A stretch of DNA of 64,000 nucleotides from Gambelia wislizenii (taxonomy: Eukaryota; Chordata; Lepidosauria; Squamata; Crotaphytidae). Where the stretch lies: the NCBI GenBank assembly GCA_030847615.1, contig JAUMIR010000001.1:383142687-383206686 (forward strand). Reading direction: 5' to 3'. The notes under the pieces are model-generated. The model saw nothing but the letters and a program-made list of their open reading frames with translations, was not told where the DNA came from and searched no databases. The translations under genes and the position numbers were made by a program. Below are positions 1 to 12,068 of this stretch, piece after piece (the first letter of the stretch is position 1; the number at the start of each line of letters is the position of its first letter).

Positions 1-1587
1 GGTAGATTTATGGCATCTTGTAATCTCTTGCTTATTTTGTACTTTAAAGCGGAAGGTCAAATGCCCTCCTTTCAGACTTTCATAGCTTTCAAAGTGTGAG
101 GGAAAGTCTAGCTTGCTGTCTTTCCTCAGACATTCCTGTCCTGGGGCTCGTCTATACAAGGCAATAAAATGTGAATTGATGCGCCAATTTGCAGCAGCTT
201 TCATTTATTTGTCTCCATTTTTTTCAAGATCACAGGCATGCGAAGCCATACTTGTTTGTTGTTCAAATGGGCATGCCTGTGAATCAAGATGGTGTGCACA
301 AGTGAATTATTCACATTTTTATTGTTGCCATAGTGGAACAGTTGTTGTTTTAAAAAAATAGCAAATACAAGGTGCAGAAGTGCAATCTTCCGCTTAAATA
401 AACAGGACCAAAAAAAGGACTGTTTCGTCACTTCGGCACACGATTACTACAGTGAAAATCCAACATGGTGGTTCCGGGCACTTGCCTTGCCAGCAAACTC
501 CACCTCCTGTGCATGTCTGGCCAATCAGCTTTCTACTTCCACTCTTATCAGAGAAGTACAGCAAAGCGAATCAGCCATCCCAATGAATAGGAATGCACAT
601 TTCCTTCAGAATTTTTTTAAAGTTAAGGAGAGCTACAAAGGCTTTTCCCATAGAGTATTTGGAGTTTTTCTCCCACCTCCTTCCAAATATGGTGAAATGA
701 GGTGGGATCCCATTTGGACAAATGTATTCTCCTTGAATTCTATGAGGAGTATTTTTGCCATATAGACAAGCCTCTGAACACCAGAATAGGCAGCACCAAT
801 GTATGTTTTTGTTCACACAGGGGTCTCTTTCATTCATACATATGCAAACATGTGCACTCTGCCATGGGAAGAGATACCAGCCAAATGCTTTCCCATACTT
901 TCTTCATGCATTCCCTGAATACCTGAAGCATATACCATCTATGTATCAGAGTGTGTTTACATATGCTTGATTCATTACGTTCCCTCCCTGGGAATGTAAG
1001 CTTTGCAGGAAATAGGTATATATGCAGATAATTTGCCCAACACAATGTGATATTATGCTTATGATGTCCTGGAACTCATCACAGTATGTGATTACTAGTC
1101 CGAGAAACATGCAAACTGGCCTACACATAATTCTCATTTTATGCAAGCAACTGCTGTGTCTCTGACTTACAAGGCATGTAATATGCACAATAAAATTTAG
1201 GACGGCTGCAGTTGTAATTGACACTTATGTCATAAAAAGTATTCATAATGTGGGTTGAAACTCACTTTAACATCCAGGGCTAATTTCTTGTCATGAGTCT
1301 GACAATAGCTGTCCTAGCATATGTACTAGGACAATCCCCTCTGCATAAAGAGACTTTTTTTGTGAATGGTTGACAGATGTGTCATTTGCATATCAGTGTT
1401 TTTTTTCCTTTCTGTCACTTTGAGAGACCCCAAGGATGTGACTACTGTTGAGTAATGAATGCTAGAAACAACAAACTCGAGAGTTTTCAGTCATTGAACT
1501 AAGTCAGTGGGGTGGGGAGGAGATCAGATTACAAATTTGTATCCTCTTTAATAGTATTAGTATGGCTAAATAATAGGTCAAGTGCTC
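1..1587. other. Unannotated AT-rich DNA
   Basis: I see no recognisable gene or repeat family here. Short open frames on both strands lack protein-like composition or shared motifs and look like chance frames. The interval ends at the target duplication of the next element. Confidence 0.6.
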
Positions 1588-1590
1588 TTA

Positions 1591-1797
1591 GGGCTCAGTT
1601 ACACGGCAGTTTTTATTGCGATAATTTGCGCTTTAGCGCTTTTTCGCACCAGTGCCGGGTAGTTTAGATGATTTATTGGGAAGTCAGTTGCTCTGTTTAT
1701 TTTTTTACATTCTGGTTCAGACAGGCAAAGGTGGGGTGTGTGGCCTCCCAAGCACATCTGGGAGGGAAGATGAGACAGAGGGAGGGAGGGAGGGAGG

Positions 1798-1838
<41 letters not shown>

Positions 1839-2621
1839 TGCTAGTTTCCATTCATCTTCTTCCAAAAGAGAAAAGGGTGGGAGGAAAGTGGTAGCCTTTC
1901 AGCCATGGAGGAGCTATTCCCCCCATCAAGCCCCCCTTCCCCTCACCCACTCTTCCTGTCTTTGTCTCTCTCACACACACACAAGTGCTATCAGAGGAGT
2001 GTGAGTGAGCAAATAGCTGGAGGAGCTGATCACTACTCAATCTCCCTGCCTCCCTCCCCCCACTCTCTCTCACACACAAAATGATCGAAGCAGCTGAGAT
2101 GCCTTTCCTCTGCAATCCAGCTGAGCAGACTGCTTCTCCCTTCACGCCGGCACGCACGCACGCACACAACCACACATAAAAGAATGATCGAGTGACCAAT
2201 CAGTTGGAGTAGATCACTCTCTCTCTCTCATATATAGAGAGGGGGGACAGTAATTATGTTAGAAAGCAAGCCAGCTGGCTGGATCTTTTTATTTCAGGCT
2301 CCTCCATCTCTTGCAAGTCCACCCCACCCTCCTTGGTCAATTCAACCAATCATGGACAAGCTCTGCTGTGGCAATTTCAAAAAGACTGCTGACTGTTTCC
2401 ACTGCCGTAAGCAAAATGGTCATTCACACAGTCGATAGTGCACCAACTTGTGCTACTTTTCAAAAAAGACGGGGAAAATAGCGAAAGCTGATACTGTGTG
2501 ACTTATGGGGTTTGTTTGCCCCTTTCCTTCTGAATATGGCGACTTTGATCCGAAAGATGTGGGAACTATTAGGACTCTTTGCGAATTCTTAGAGGATTTA
2601 TTTTGCAGTGTAAACGGCCCC
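1591..2621. mobile_element. Non-autonomous DNA transposon, Harbinger-like (3-bp TSD)
   Basis: The ends form imperfect terminal inverted repeats: gggctcagttacacggcag on the left and, read on the other strand, ggggccgtttacactgcaa on the right. Each end is flanked by TTA (1588-1590 and 2622-2624), which fits the TWA target preference of PIF/Harbinger elements. The 1031-bp interior holds no transposase. It contains purine-rich simple repeats (GAGG and GA runs near 1780-1835), CT runs near 2218-2236 and several CA runs. The superfamily is inferred from target size and end sequence only. Confidence 0.6.
1783..1833. repeat. (GAGG)n / (GA)n simple repeat
   Basis: About 50 bases of ggga units pass directly into a pure GA run. 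It lies inside the DNA transposon at 1591-2621 and produces low-complexity Glu/Arg or Ser/Leu frames that are not genes. Confidence 0.9.
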
Positions 2622-2624
2622 TTA

Positions 2625-3760
2625 GTATTGAAGCAGAGTGGTGCAATAGAGTTGTCACTAACTATTGGTTGTAGCTAGTTCTACAAAATCCTGCATAAGG
2701 ATGACCACACAGGGGCAGAGCTAGACCAGATTGGGTGAGGGATGTGTCTAAATTTTCTTCTTGCCCCCCAGCTTCTCCTCTTTGGAGAGTAGACAAAGAC
2801 TACAATGGAAGGATTGCAAAAATCTATTATATGAACATCCTTAAGCTCGCTGTTCATTAGGTGGGAATTAACTAGTCAGTTTCAAAGAACATTTGACAAT
2901 AATATGTCCTAGAAATGATAAGATCTGCAGTTTTCACGTACATGGATCCCTCCAGAATTCTGTCTTAGAAATCTGTAATTGCAAAGATATCTTTTCATAG
3001 TACAGCCAGTCCATAGCAACCAACATTTCACAGATGGAAACCTGGACATACGTGGCAAAGCAGCATCAGAATGTGGTCAAGATGGAAAATGTTATTAGTG
3101 AGGAAGAACACACAAGCAAGGAGAGGCTGCAGCAGTTTGCTTTTGCCTGAGCCTACAGGAAAGGGCAAGATTCATCCCTCTCCTGCCAAGTCAACTGAGT
3201 GCAAACTCCTTTTACACTTTGAAATTAGTTTGCAATGATTGAAATAAGTTGAGGATAAAGGTGGAAGGGGGAGGGGGAAACTGGAATGTTTTAAAAGCAT
3301 TTGAAAAAACAGGATGACAGAGGATTTAATCAGGACTGCTCCTGTCAAACCAGGATGGCAAGCAGGTCTACAGTAAGATATTCTGGCATTATTTCCATCC
3401 TGATTTTGCATTTTTGAAAAATTCTATCCTTTGTGCAAGGAGTTCAGCAATACATATTTTCCCTCTTTCCCTCCTATATTTTAACTTAACAACAAACCTG
3501 TGAGGCAAGTTACAGCAGAAGAGATCAGAGCCTGGAAAAATACATTTTTAAAGCTATAACTCCCAGAATCTACCAACCAAAACAGCCACACTGGTGGTGA
3601 ATGCAGTACATTTTAATTAACAAAGAAATTGTTTTCAAGCTCTGTGAAAGAATGGCCCAAGTTCACACAATGAGTTTTATGAATTAGTAGAAATGTGGAT
3701 CTGATTTCCCTTAATATGAGTCTAATACTGCATCAGTTAAACCACACTAACTTTTCGATA
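2625..3760. other. Unannotated DNA
   Basis: I recognise no gene. A short stretch near 3480-3530 resembles the conserved middle part of tRNA-type SINEs (antisense), but it is too short to call. Confidence 0.5.
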
Positions 3761-3763
3761 TTT

Positions 3764-3985
3764 GACTTTATCACACTACACTGTTTTAGTGCTATCATTC
3801 CACTTTAACTGCAATGGCTGCTTTCTGTGGAATTCTGGAGTTTGTAGTTTAGTGAAGCCTAAGAGCTCTCTGGCTGAGAGTTCTAAATGTCCCTCCCTAA
3901 ACTGCAAATCCCAGGATTACACAGGAGGCAGCCTTAGCAGTTAAGGTGGAATAATAGCACTATAACAGTGTAGTGTGATAATCTC
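3764..3985. mobile_element. Palindromic MITE with TTATCACACTACACTG ends
   Basis: The two ends are near-perfect inverted copies over about 45 bases, differing at only a few positions. The 222-bp interior is also partly self-complementary and has no coding capacity. TTT occurs on both sides (3761-3763 and 3986-3988), a possible 3-bp target duplication. The end motif is related to those at 8850-9199 and 49947-50375. Confidence 0.7.
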
Positions 3986-3988
3986 TTT

Positions 3989-6900
3989 GGTCATGGAATT
4001 ACATTATGCTACTACCATATAAATAAAAGCATAAGAAGACATGAATAGGCCGTATGTGGTAGAACCCCATTATTTATTACTGTGAATTTTATTTATTGAA
4101 TAAATGTATACAAAATTTTCATGCACTACATTACTACTGTGCATGCATATCTAGAAGATATATCTCTTCCATTCCTAAATTTAACACCAGTGGCTCACTT
4201 TGGGTACTCCAGATGTTTCCAGCCATGTTGGCCATGCTAGGTGGGTTTCTGAGAGCTGGGATGTAAAACATTTGGAGGACAAAAGATCAAGAGCTACTAA
4301 ACTACATGAAGCAACATTTTGTGCTCCTATCATAGCGAAGCTTTTGGTTGTTGGAGTTATTGTGGCCGCCATGGACAAAATCCAGTTAACCTTGACAACA
4401 GTAGACCCATTGAATCAATGGGACTTACCTATATATTGACTCACTATTCAGCAATTCATTGAAAGGGTCTAATCTAGTTGGAAATTCAAATGTAGCACCC
4501 ATGGCTCTGAATCTCTCTAGATTCTGCTGCAAGCATGCACAGCCATCACCAGAGTCTACAGAAATCATGAAAAGTTACAAGCTTAGGATCTAGGAGCTCA
4601 AGTCTGGCATCCACCAAGAGGCAAGGTCCTTCTGCTATCACTAAAATATATTTGACAAGGGAAAGCTTGGAGTGAGATGTCAAAAGATTAATTTTCACTG
4701 GGCTCCGTTTGGGAAAACAACATATTTGAGGTTTCAATGGACACAACTCATCACTATTCAGGCTCCTGTTGGGCTCCATTTGTAAATGTAAAGAAAATAT
4801 ATGGGCATCTTAGAAATGTATGTATTGAACCTCGTCTCTCACAAATGTTGCAATCATGTTTGCACAAGTGTCTATGTACTACTCTGGAGCGATAGAGGTA
4901 GAGACAGGCCATTAGGGTCTCCTCAAATATTTCTTCCTTTTGTCAGCTCCTCTGTTTCTTTCTTTACAGATTCTCAAAATTGACTCCACACTTTACCACA
5001 CTTCTGCCCCGTTATGTAGCTAAAAATATACAAAATGTTATGCTTTCTTTCTATTCTAAATATGTATTTCAACTGAAAACAGCCTTTAGTGATGATTTGA
5101 AACAGGGCCCATATTTGCTAGCGCCAAGGGCAACAAGGACTTCAATAGGAGGATGAAAAGACTTCATTTGTCATCTTCAAATTTCAGTTCTCTCCCTGCA
5201 GCACTTATGGTACATCTGTTTCCAAGCAGGGATGCAAACCTTCACTAATTTTATTCTCAAACAAGCAATGTGCAATTTTAGCAATTTTCAAATATCATTT
5301 CACATTTCAGAACTTTTCTGTGCTAAAAACCCACTCTTGATTTTCTTTGGAGGAACCTCTACAGAAAAATGTGCAGCGAACATGATTCTGGTATGTAGAA
5401 AACTAGATTCCTGTGCAGAAAATGCAGTTTTCTATTTAAAAAAAAAAAAATTTTTTCCTGGACGTGACCTTTCACTGCCAAGTTCAGTTCTGCTGTGTAA
5501 CCTTGTAACTAATTCTTATTTGCATTCGTTCCCTACTGTGAACAAGTATGTAGTCTGACTGTAAAAGGGAGTATGTGTTCCGTGTCTGAAGCAGTTTGAT
5601 AAGCCCTCTGCAATTGACTTCCACTCTGAGAAAAAGAGGTTGAGCTCTAGTACAGTGGGAATTGGGAGGTGGGATGATGGATAACCAATGACTGTTTAGC
5701 CTGCCAGATTTGTAGATTCAAAAATATTTTTAGTATACTTGTGTTAGTTAGTTTTGATTCTGAGCAATGAACTTGTAGGGTTAGCTTTTTGGATTACTGT
5801 GACAATATTTTTTTTTCCATTTATAACTCTGAAACTGCTGGTCACTGAGTCTAGAGAAGCCAGTACATGACAGTTTCTCATACAGAAAGTCCCTAAATGA
5901 GAAGATTCTCAATGCAGGTGAATTCTCTTTATCAGGGTTTCCTGACTCCTGCAGAAAAACCTTTTCCACTGTTGAGAATTAAAATGAAAAGTATTTCAAG
6001 AAGTGTGTCTGAAAAATATTTAAATAAAGGAGTTTCTTTTTCTATGACAAAATGTGCTGAAAACAGAAGGAGAATGGGACTGGGAAGAAGGACAAGGACA
6101 TCACACTCAGAAGCATATGTATCTGCAAATGTCACATATGCCTGCTAACACAAAACAACAGAATACTCTATGAGTAAGACCGTTTCTAAGCAGATCTCCT
6201 GCCAGCCTTCCTCCAGGCTGTTTGCTTTTGTGCTAATTTCCTACCTGGTTAAAGAATCTTGTGAACATGATGTTTTGATTAGTGCTATGTAGAAGGTTAA
6301 AGAGTGGGGAGCAGAGTGGAACCAGGAAGACAACAAGATAAGGTCAGCAATTGCTGCATTATGAGTCATCATGAGCTTTTCCTCTAAAAGAGCCCTACAG
6401 TTTTTGCAGCAATCATAAATCACAATCTCACTATAATTTCTGTGTACTTAATACCGGGCTATGGGGAAAACAAGCTATATAATATGGTGAAAGTCTAACC
6501 CAATATTTTTATCATAGTTCATTGGTATCATGGTTACAAGCTCCATGGTTACAACTTAGATTCTTAAGGGTGCTTTAGGATATATTTTTAACAAATAATT
6601 GTGATAAAAATGGCCATGTGTTCCTTGTTTCACTTCCCCTTGTGACTTGAAAGGTCATTTTGGAGTGCTCAAACACACCATGGAAAATGTTGTCCATAAG
6701 CTCACAGGAAAGTCACAAAAGGTTTCTGATCCCTTATATGTCTGTCTCTTAAATACAAGTAAATTAAGCAGCTGGCTAGAAACAGAATTATAAGCCCTGA
6801 GACAAATGTGGTCTACCACACTCCAGAAGCCCCAAAGGATTGCTTATTGCTTTGAGATTTATCCTATGTGGTAGTCAGATTTTTTAAATTACTGTACTTC

Positions 6901-7137
6901 ATTTGTACTCCACCACCACCTTTTTAGTGTTCTTGGCTTAACTAAATAACCCTAAATAGCATATAGTCATGAAAATATTGTAGTACAGGTTGCCTATATA
7001 CTAAAAATGGACTCATTCTCTTGAGTGTCATTCCTTATGTAGGCAAAACAGTTATTGGAGTTAACAACATTTGGATTTCAGTACTCAGTTACTTCTAGCT
7101 TGCCTTCTGGTGACTTCTTGGTTGCTTGCTTTTTGCA
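3989..7137. other. Unannotated DNA with one decayed palindrome
   Basis: I see no gene and no clear LINE or SINE. Around 4206-4280 there is a decayed inverted repeat (gtactccagatgtttccag versus its complement near the cattTggagg motif), resembling non-autonomous hAT palindromes common in amniotes. A pure A run followed by T run lies at 5438-5456. Confidence 0.5.
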
Positions 7138-8162
7138 CACCCAGGGCTCATCTACATGAGCCAGGATACACCGGCTCCCCACTGATGTATCCAGGAAGTG
7201 GATCAGACCCGTTCTTTCCCCATTCTCTGCATGGAACAGGAAGAAGTGCTGATGGGCATGCCATGTCAGAAATTAGAGATTGAATATTTTAAGTGCAGGA
7301 AAATGGAAGATATACAAACACACTTGAGATTTCCACACAAATAACATCTTTTACTCCTACTTTGACACAGATCAAGTGACATATTGTATTCTGACATGCA
7401 AACCACACAAAGTATATAAACACTGTATGCAAGTCCTAACATGAGGCTGAAGATAGAAGAAATACAAATAAGCAATACATTGTCACTATGTCATTATAGA
7501 TGCAGGCTCACCTTCGTGGCTGAGGTACTGGGTGAATATATCAGCCTTTTACTGTATCTCTTTCTTGCTCAATCATTACTGTCACTTCTACCAGCTCCTC
7601 CAGGGCATATAGTTGGTCACGTGTACTGTGGGGGATTGCATCTCTCCCAGAGCTTGGTGAAGCTACCTTTCTGCATTGCAACTCTCCAAATTTTCCCAAC
7701 CAGTGTGGCCACACTCTGATCCCTCACCTCTAAGGCACCTGTCTGCACTTCACTTTAATGTACCTCAAACAGCAAAGGAGTTTTGCAAGGGGCAATAGCA
7801 AGGATGACAAAGACTGAAGTGGTGGTATCCTTTTCAGATAGCTCAGTTGCAAAGGTGAACACCATGGACTACCTTTTTTTGTACTATACTTATTCAGAAT
7901 ACCTGTGATTTTCAGCAGTATTTTCTCTTTTTTTCTGGACCTCTCTTATACACAGTCCATGTCTTTTGACAGTCACTGCAATGCCTAAGTTGGTAGTTCA
8001 GTATGATCTCATTTTCGCATAAAGTGATTTTTAATCCAGCTCTCTAGCTGTTATGGTTGAGCTATGAGCTATGTGTAGCATTTGTGAATGAAAATGTACA
8101 CCCAGAAACAAATGCTCACTTTGTTGAGACATTTTTAATTTTTAGTTTAGAAACAGTTCCTT

Positions 8163-8362
8163 TAAACTGCATCACACAGAATCATAGAGTTGGAAGAGAC
8201 CACAAGGGCCATCCAGTCCAACCCCCTGCCATGCAGGAATACACAATCAAAGCATTCCCGACAGATGGCCATTCAGTTTCTCCAGAGAAGAAACTGAATA
8301 AAAACCTCCAAAGAAGGAGAGTCCATCACACTCCAAGGCAGTGCATTCTACTTCTGAACGTC
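8163..8362 (-). mobile_element. CR1 LINE, 3' end fragment
   Basis: Read on the minus strand this ends in the squamate CR1 3' signature: a 'ttggactggatggcc' type block followed by 'ccaactctatgattct'. Only about 200 bases of the 3' region remain. It closely matches the ends of the CR1 copies at 24.1, 25.2, 33.1 and 45.1 kb. No coding sequence beyond the last few codons is present. Confidence 0.85.
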
Positions 8363-8494
8363 TACTTGGAAATAAAACCAATTTGCTTCAGTGAGGCTTA
8401 CTCACTAGTAAGTGTAGGACTCCAGTCTAAATTATTCCATATGAGCTATTGTTTACAAAATAAAGGTTGCAGACAAATATACACTTAGTTAAGT

Positions 8495-8640
8495 GTGTGT
8501 GCACGTGCATGCATGCATGCACATGCCTTCAAGTTGCCTCCTGATTTATGGCAATCCCATTAATTTCATAGGATTTTCTTAGGCAAGGAATACTTGAGAG
8601 GTCTGTACCCTGCTGAAAACAATAGGAGGTGGGGAGGTTC
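8495..8640 (-). mobile_element. BovB-tail SINE remnant with GCAT microsatellite
   Basis: An alternating GT/GCAT simple repeat at 8495-8522 is followed by sequence matching, on the minus strand, the BovB-like 3' tail of lizard SINEs ('atggcaatcccat', 'ttcttaggcaaggaatac'). The tRNA-related head is missing, so this is a 5'-truncated copy or the tail of a BovB LINE. Confidence 0.6.
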
Positions 8641-8849
8641 CCCGAGTAAACATTCAGAGGATCATGATGTGTGTTACGTTGCATGCTCAGTGCTAAAAGC
8701 CTCTGAAATGGGCAAGGGTTGAAAGCCATGATCTCCACCTCACTAGCAAGGTGCAAAACCACATTTTATTCACTTATGAGGATACTGCCACATTATTGAA
8801 AGATGGCTTCTCATGTTAGGGGTATTTATTTATCCACATAAATGACTAA

Positions 8850-9149
8850 GGATTTATCAGACACTCTTAAAAAACTCCCACAGAGGTCGGGAGAAGGATG
8901 CCACTCTCCCGCTTCTGGTGGTCACTACTGCATGCCCCATCCTCCTCCTGTCCTTCATTCATGCTTCCTCCGTGCTGGAGCAATGGAAAAGGCACCACTT
9001 TTTATTGACGGAAATTTGTCAATGAAAAATGACACCTTTTTCATCCCTCCAGCACGGAGGAAGCATGAACCAAGTTCAGGAGGAGGATGGGGCATGCAGT
9101 AGCAACTGCTGGAAGTAGTACAGTGGTGTCCTCCTCCTGGCCTCCACAG

Positions 9150-9183
<34 letters not shown>

Positions 9184-9199
9184 GTGTCTGATAAAGTCC
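8850..9199. mobile_element. Long-palindrome MITE, TAA target duplication
   Basis: Almost the whole 350 bp is one imperfect inverted repeat. The left arm runs from ggatttatcagacactc through atgccccatcctcctcctg to the 'tgcttcctccgtgctgga' block, and the right arm repeats these in reverse complement. TAA flanks both ends (8847-8849 and 9200-9202), fitting Harbinger-type integration. A 30-base T run occupies part of the right arm. There is no transposase. Confidence 0.8.
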
Positions 9200-9204
9200 T
9201 AAGC

Positions 9205-9415
9205 ATAAGCCAGTGCCATGTAGTGGTTGGAGTGCTTGACAAAGACTCAGTGAAACTGCTCAGCGATGGAAACCCACTTGGTGGCCTTGGGCAAGTCACT
9301 CTCTCTGTCTTAGGCAATGGCAAACTTCTTTGAATAAATCTTGCCTAGAAAATACTAGGATAGAGTTTCTAGAAAATGGAGTTGATGTGTGGGCACATAA
9401 CAATCACAACGGCTA
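9205..9415 (+). mobile_element. tRNA-headed SINE (Sauria-SINE type)
   Basis: The 5' part contains an A-box-like 'tgtagtggttggagtg'. It is followed by the conserved 'ccttgggcaagtcactctc' middle and the 'ggcaatggcaaact' and 'cttgcctagaaaa' blocks. The 3' part is a degenerate BovB-like tail (tgatgtgtgggcacataacaatcacaac). This architecture is known from squamate Sauria SINEs mobilised by BovB. It begins directly beside the MITE at 8850-9199. Confidence 0.75.
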
Positions 9416-9445
9416 GATTTTTCAGAGTTACTAGTTCACAAGTAA

Positions 9446-9672
9446 GAGCCTGTCTACATTGCAGAAATAGAACAGTTTGACACTACCTAACCCCCATAGT
9501 TCTATCCATGCAAGTCCCAAGCTGAAGCTGAGGATAGAAGGAATTATTTTGCTTTTTTTAACCAGAGAACTCTGGTGCCCCAACAAACTACAAATACCAG
9601 GACTTTATAGGATAGAACTATGGTGGATAAAGTGGTGTCAAACTGCTGTATTTCTGTAGTGTTGACAGGCCC
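9446..9672. mobile_element. MITE, Harbinger-like, TAA target duplication
   Basis: Terminal inverted repeats begin gagcctgtctacattgcag on the left and gggcctgtcaacactacag on the opposite strand. Similarity continues through 'aaatacagcagtttgacac' type sequence. TAA flanks both sides (9443-9445 and 9673-9675). The 227-bp body is partly palindromic and non-coding. Confidence 0.75.
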
Positions 9673-9675
9673 TAA

Positions 9676-11960
9676 ATTTGGCTTCTATTATTTGTTTATA
9701 TTTGTTTCACAGGAATTTAAAGGCACATTTTTTAAAAGTTATGTTTTTGCAAAAAGCATGCATGAACATCTCTTTTGAAATACGTTTTGAAGGTATGGAA
9801 AAAATGCCTAATTAACTATTGCCATGCAAGGCAAAGCAAGCTCTGGTTGTCTTGTCTTTGCATAGACTATTGCTGGAATCTGTCCACATTAAACACTCTG
9901 GGCCCTTTCACACTACACAATCATACATACTCTTGCCAGCCTTTGAAATTCTGGGGGAGAGGGTGTAAATCTCATGCCCATCTGTATTGATATGTGTAGC
10001 AATTCTCCAAGGTGAATATAGCCTTTGGAATGTTGGAACAATGTCCATAAGAGATGCTGTCAAGGATAAGGATTGGCTCTAATCCTTCAAACCAGTTGGA
10101 TTAGATTACAAAGTGGCCATGCCAGCTTGTTGATTCTGGGTGCTCTTCTCCCCACAAAAGTTAAAAGTTAACTGTAACACGTGATTTTCAGTTCATGAGA
10201 ACAAAACAAATATAACTATAATTTAGCATCTCCTTCTCTGAATCTCTACCTCTTTTTCCATGGCCCTCTACAGCTTCATATTAATTCTTGTTCTGTATCT
10301 TAACCCATTCACCCCTCTCTGTAACCTTGACTTCATTTGTTGTTCCTTTACTATATGATGTTCTGCTTCATGACCCCCACATCCTGAAGAGGACACCCAG
10401 GCCAGGATCTTTGGCAGGCCTCCTATCTACTGTTAAGGGCAGCAAGATGTTCTATAGGAGTTAGGATAAAAATTAAAACAACTCAGTTTAAATGATGACA
10501 CCAAAGTAATATTTATATTTTAAAAAAACTAAATGGATTTACACAAGAAAAACTTATAATAGTATCATGCCAGGCCCCCCTCCTGCTTGGCCCCCAGGCT
10601 AGAACCCTGTCGGCACCCACCCCCCAGGTGAGGGGCATGTTTTGCTTGTCTGAGAAGTTATTGGAAACTTTTCCTCTTTTGGCCTCTGTTGAAGGTGCAA
10701 CTAGATGTGGACCTTGCCTACTCCCCTCTCTCCACTTTATTAAACAGCAATCCAGATTTGGGCCACAGTGTGTGAAGATGGGCTTTCTTTCTACTGCTCC
10801 AGTCCCAGATTACTGTCCTCCCATTTCTATTTACACTGAGAATGAAGTTCTTACTGGTGTCAAAATATAGTTGTTGTGACAGCATCCAAACTAAAAAAAG
10901 ACTAAGAGAGAAAAGGTGTGGCTCTTATTTAGTGAAAATACACACACACCAATCACATGATTACTTTCCTATTTAATTTGTTCTCTTTCTCTTTGCGGCC
11001 AGTTCTTCCCGGTCATTCATTCATTTCTGTCCCACAATATATAAAAATATCTCAGTGTGGGGTACAGGCAAGGGTGAACTTTAAATAATTTCAAACATTA
11101 AGAGCATTAAAATGCACTGAAATAGAACTTAATATCATTATCATGCTGGTTGTACTTTTGGTTCTCTCCTCTGTAATCCTTGGCACCTTGCACTACCTGT
11201 CTTCTCCTAGTGAGGACAACTACAGCACAGTTGTGAAGGTTCTCTAGAAAAATCTGGAGTCATTCTTACTTAATTGGATCTGTTTATACTTTCCTTGTAA
11301 CCACTTAACCTTCATTTTTTGCCACTTCTTGAATTTTCTTTCACATGGGGAAGTAGTGGGAATCTGTCCAAGAGGTGCTGTTGCAGGCTGAATAATCCAT
11401 ATAATCAAGACTGTTGTTCAAAAAAGAGAGCAGAAGCAGCTGTCTGTCTTCAAGGTTAATGCCTATTGGCAAGGGTTTAGTTCTGATGAAACAATGGCAA
11501 CTGCATATGGAAGAATGACTCACAAACAAAGCAGAATCACAGGCCTTGATTCTATTATGGCACATGGGTTTTGTCCTATAATCTGAAAGTATATTGATGA
11601 TTAAGAGAGAAACAGAGAGATCACATTAAAAATGTATACCTATAAAAGTGTGAGGTATGAAGACATGACACTTGCTAGAATTGTGGCCAGAATGCTGTTG
11701 ATGATTTACCTGCTGGGGTTAATTATCCCAGTGTGTAAGAGTAAGTACTATTTCAAAAGTTACACAAAGAGATATCAGTACCTCCTTCTGCAACACTTTT
11801 TTCCCAGAGGTCCATTTCTTCTCCCTCAACTCAAGCAGCCATTAATTTGCTCTAGGGGTGCATTGTCCCTCATACCATCACCTGACTTGCATTCATCCTC
11901 TTCCTGGATCTCCACTGTAAGTATGGTGGTACACTTCAAAGGCCAAGTTAATCTGAAATA
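9676..11960. other. Unannotated DNA
   Basis: No gene is recognised. A lone 'gggccctttcacactacac' motif near 9900 resembles a DNA-transposon end, but I could not find its partner. The short open frames have no recognisable motifs. Confidence 0.5.
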
Positions 11961-12068
11961 TCAGTTGTAAATGGAACTTGTAGCTCCTTTGAGACTGAGA
12001 GAGAGAGAGAGAGAAGTTGTAGCATAAGCTTTCATAGGGAGACTCCAGGCAGCTGAGGAAGTAGACCA

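Noticed and set aside
1599..2199. Frames of 80-115 codons around the GA repeat
   Set aside because: They are translations of simple repeats within a transposon, and both strands are equally open.
7138..7266. Harbinger-type end (gggctcatctacatgagcc)
   Set aside because: Only one end is visible; no inverted partner or target duplication was found, so it is not annotated.
8057..8488. A 143-codon frame
   Set aside because: It overlaps the antisense CR1 3' end and has no recognisable motif.
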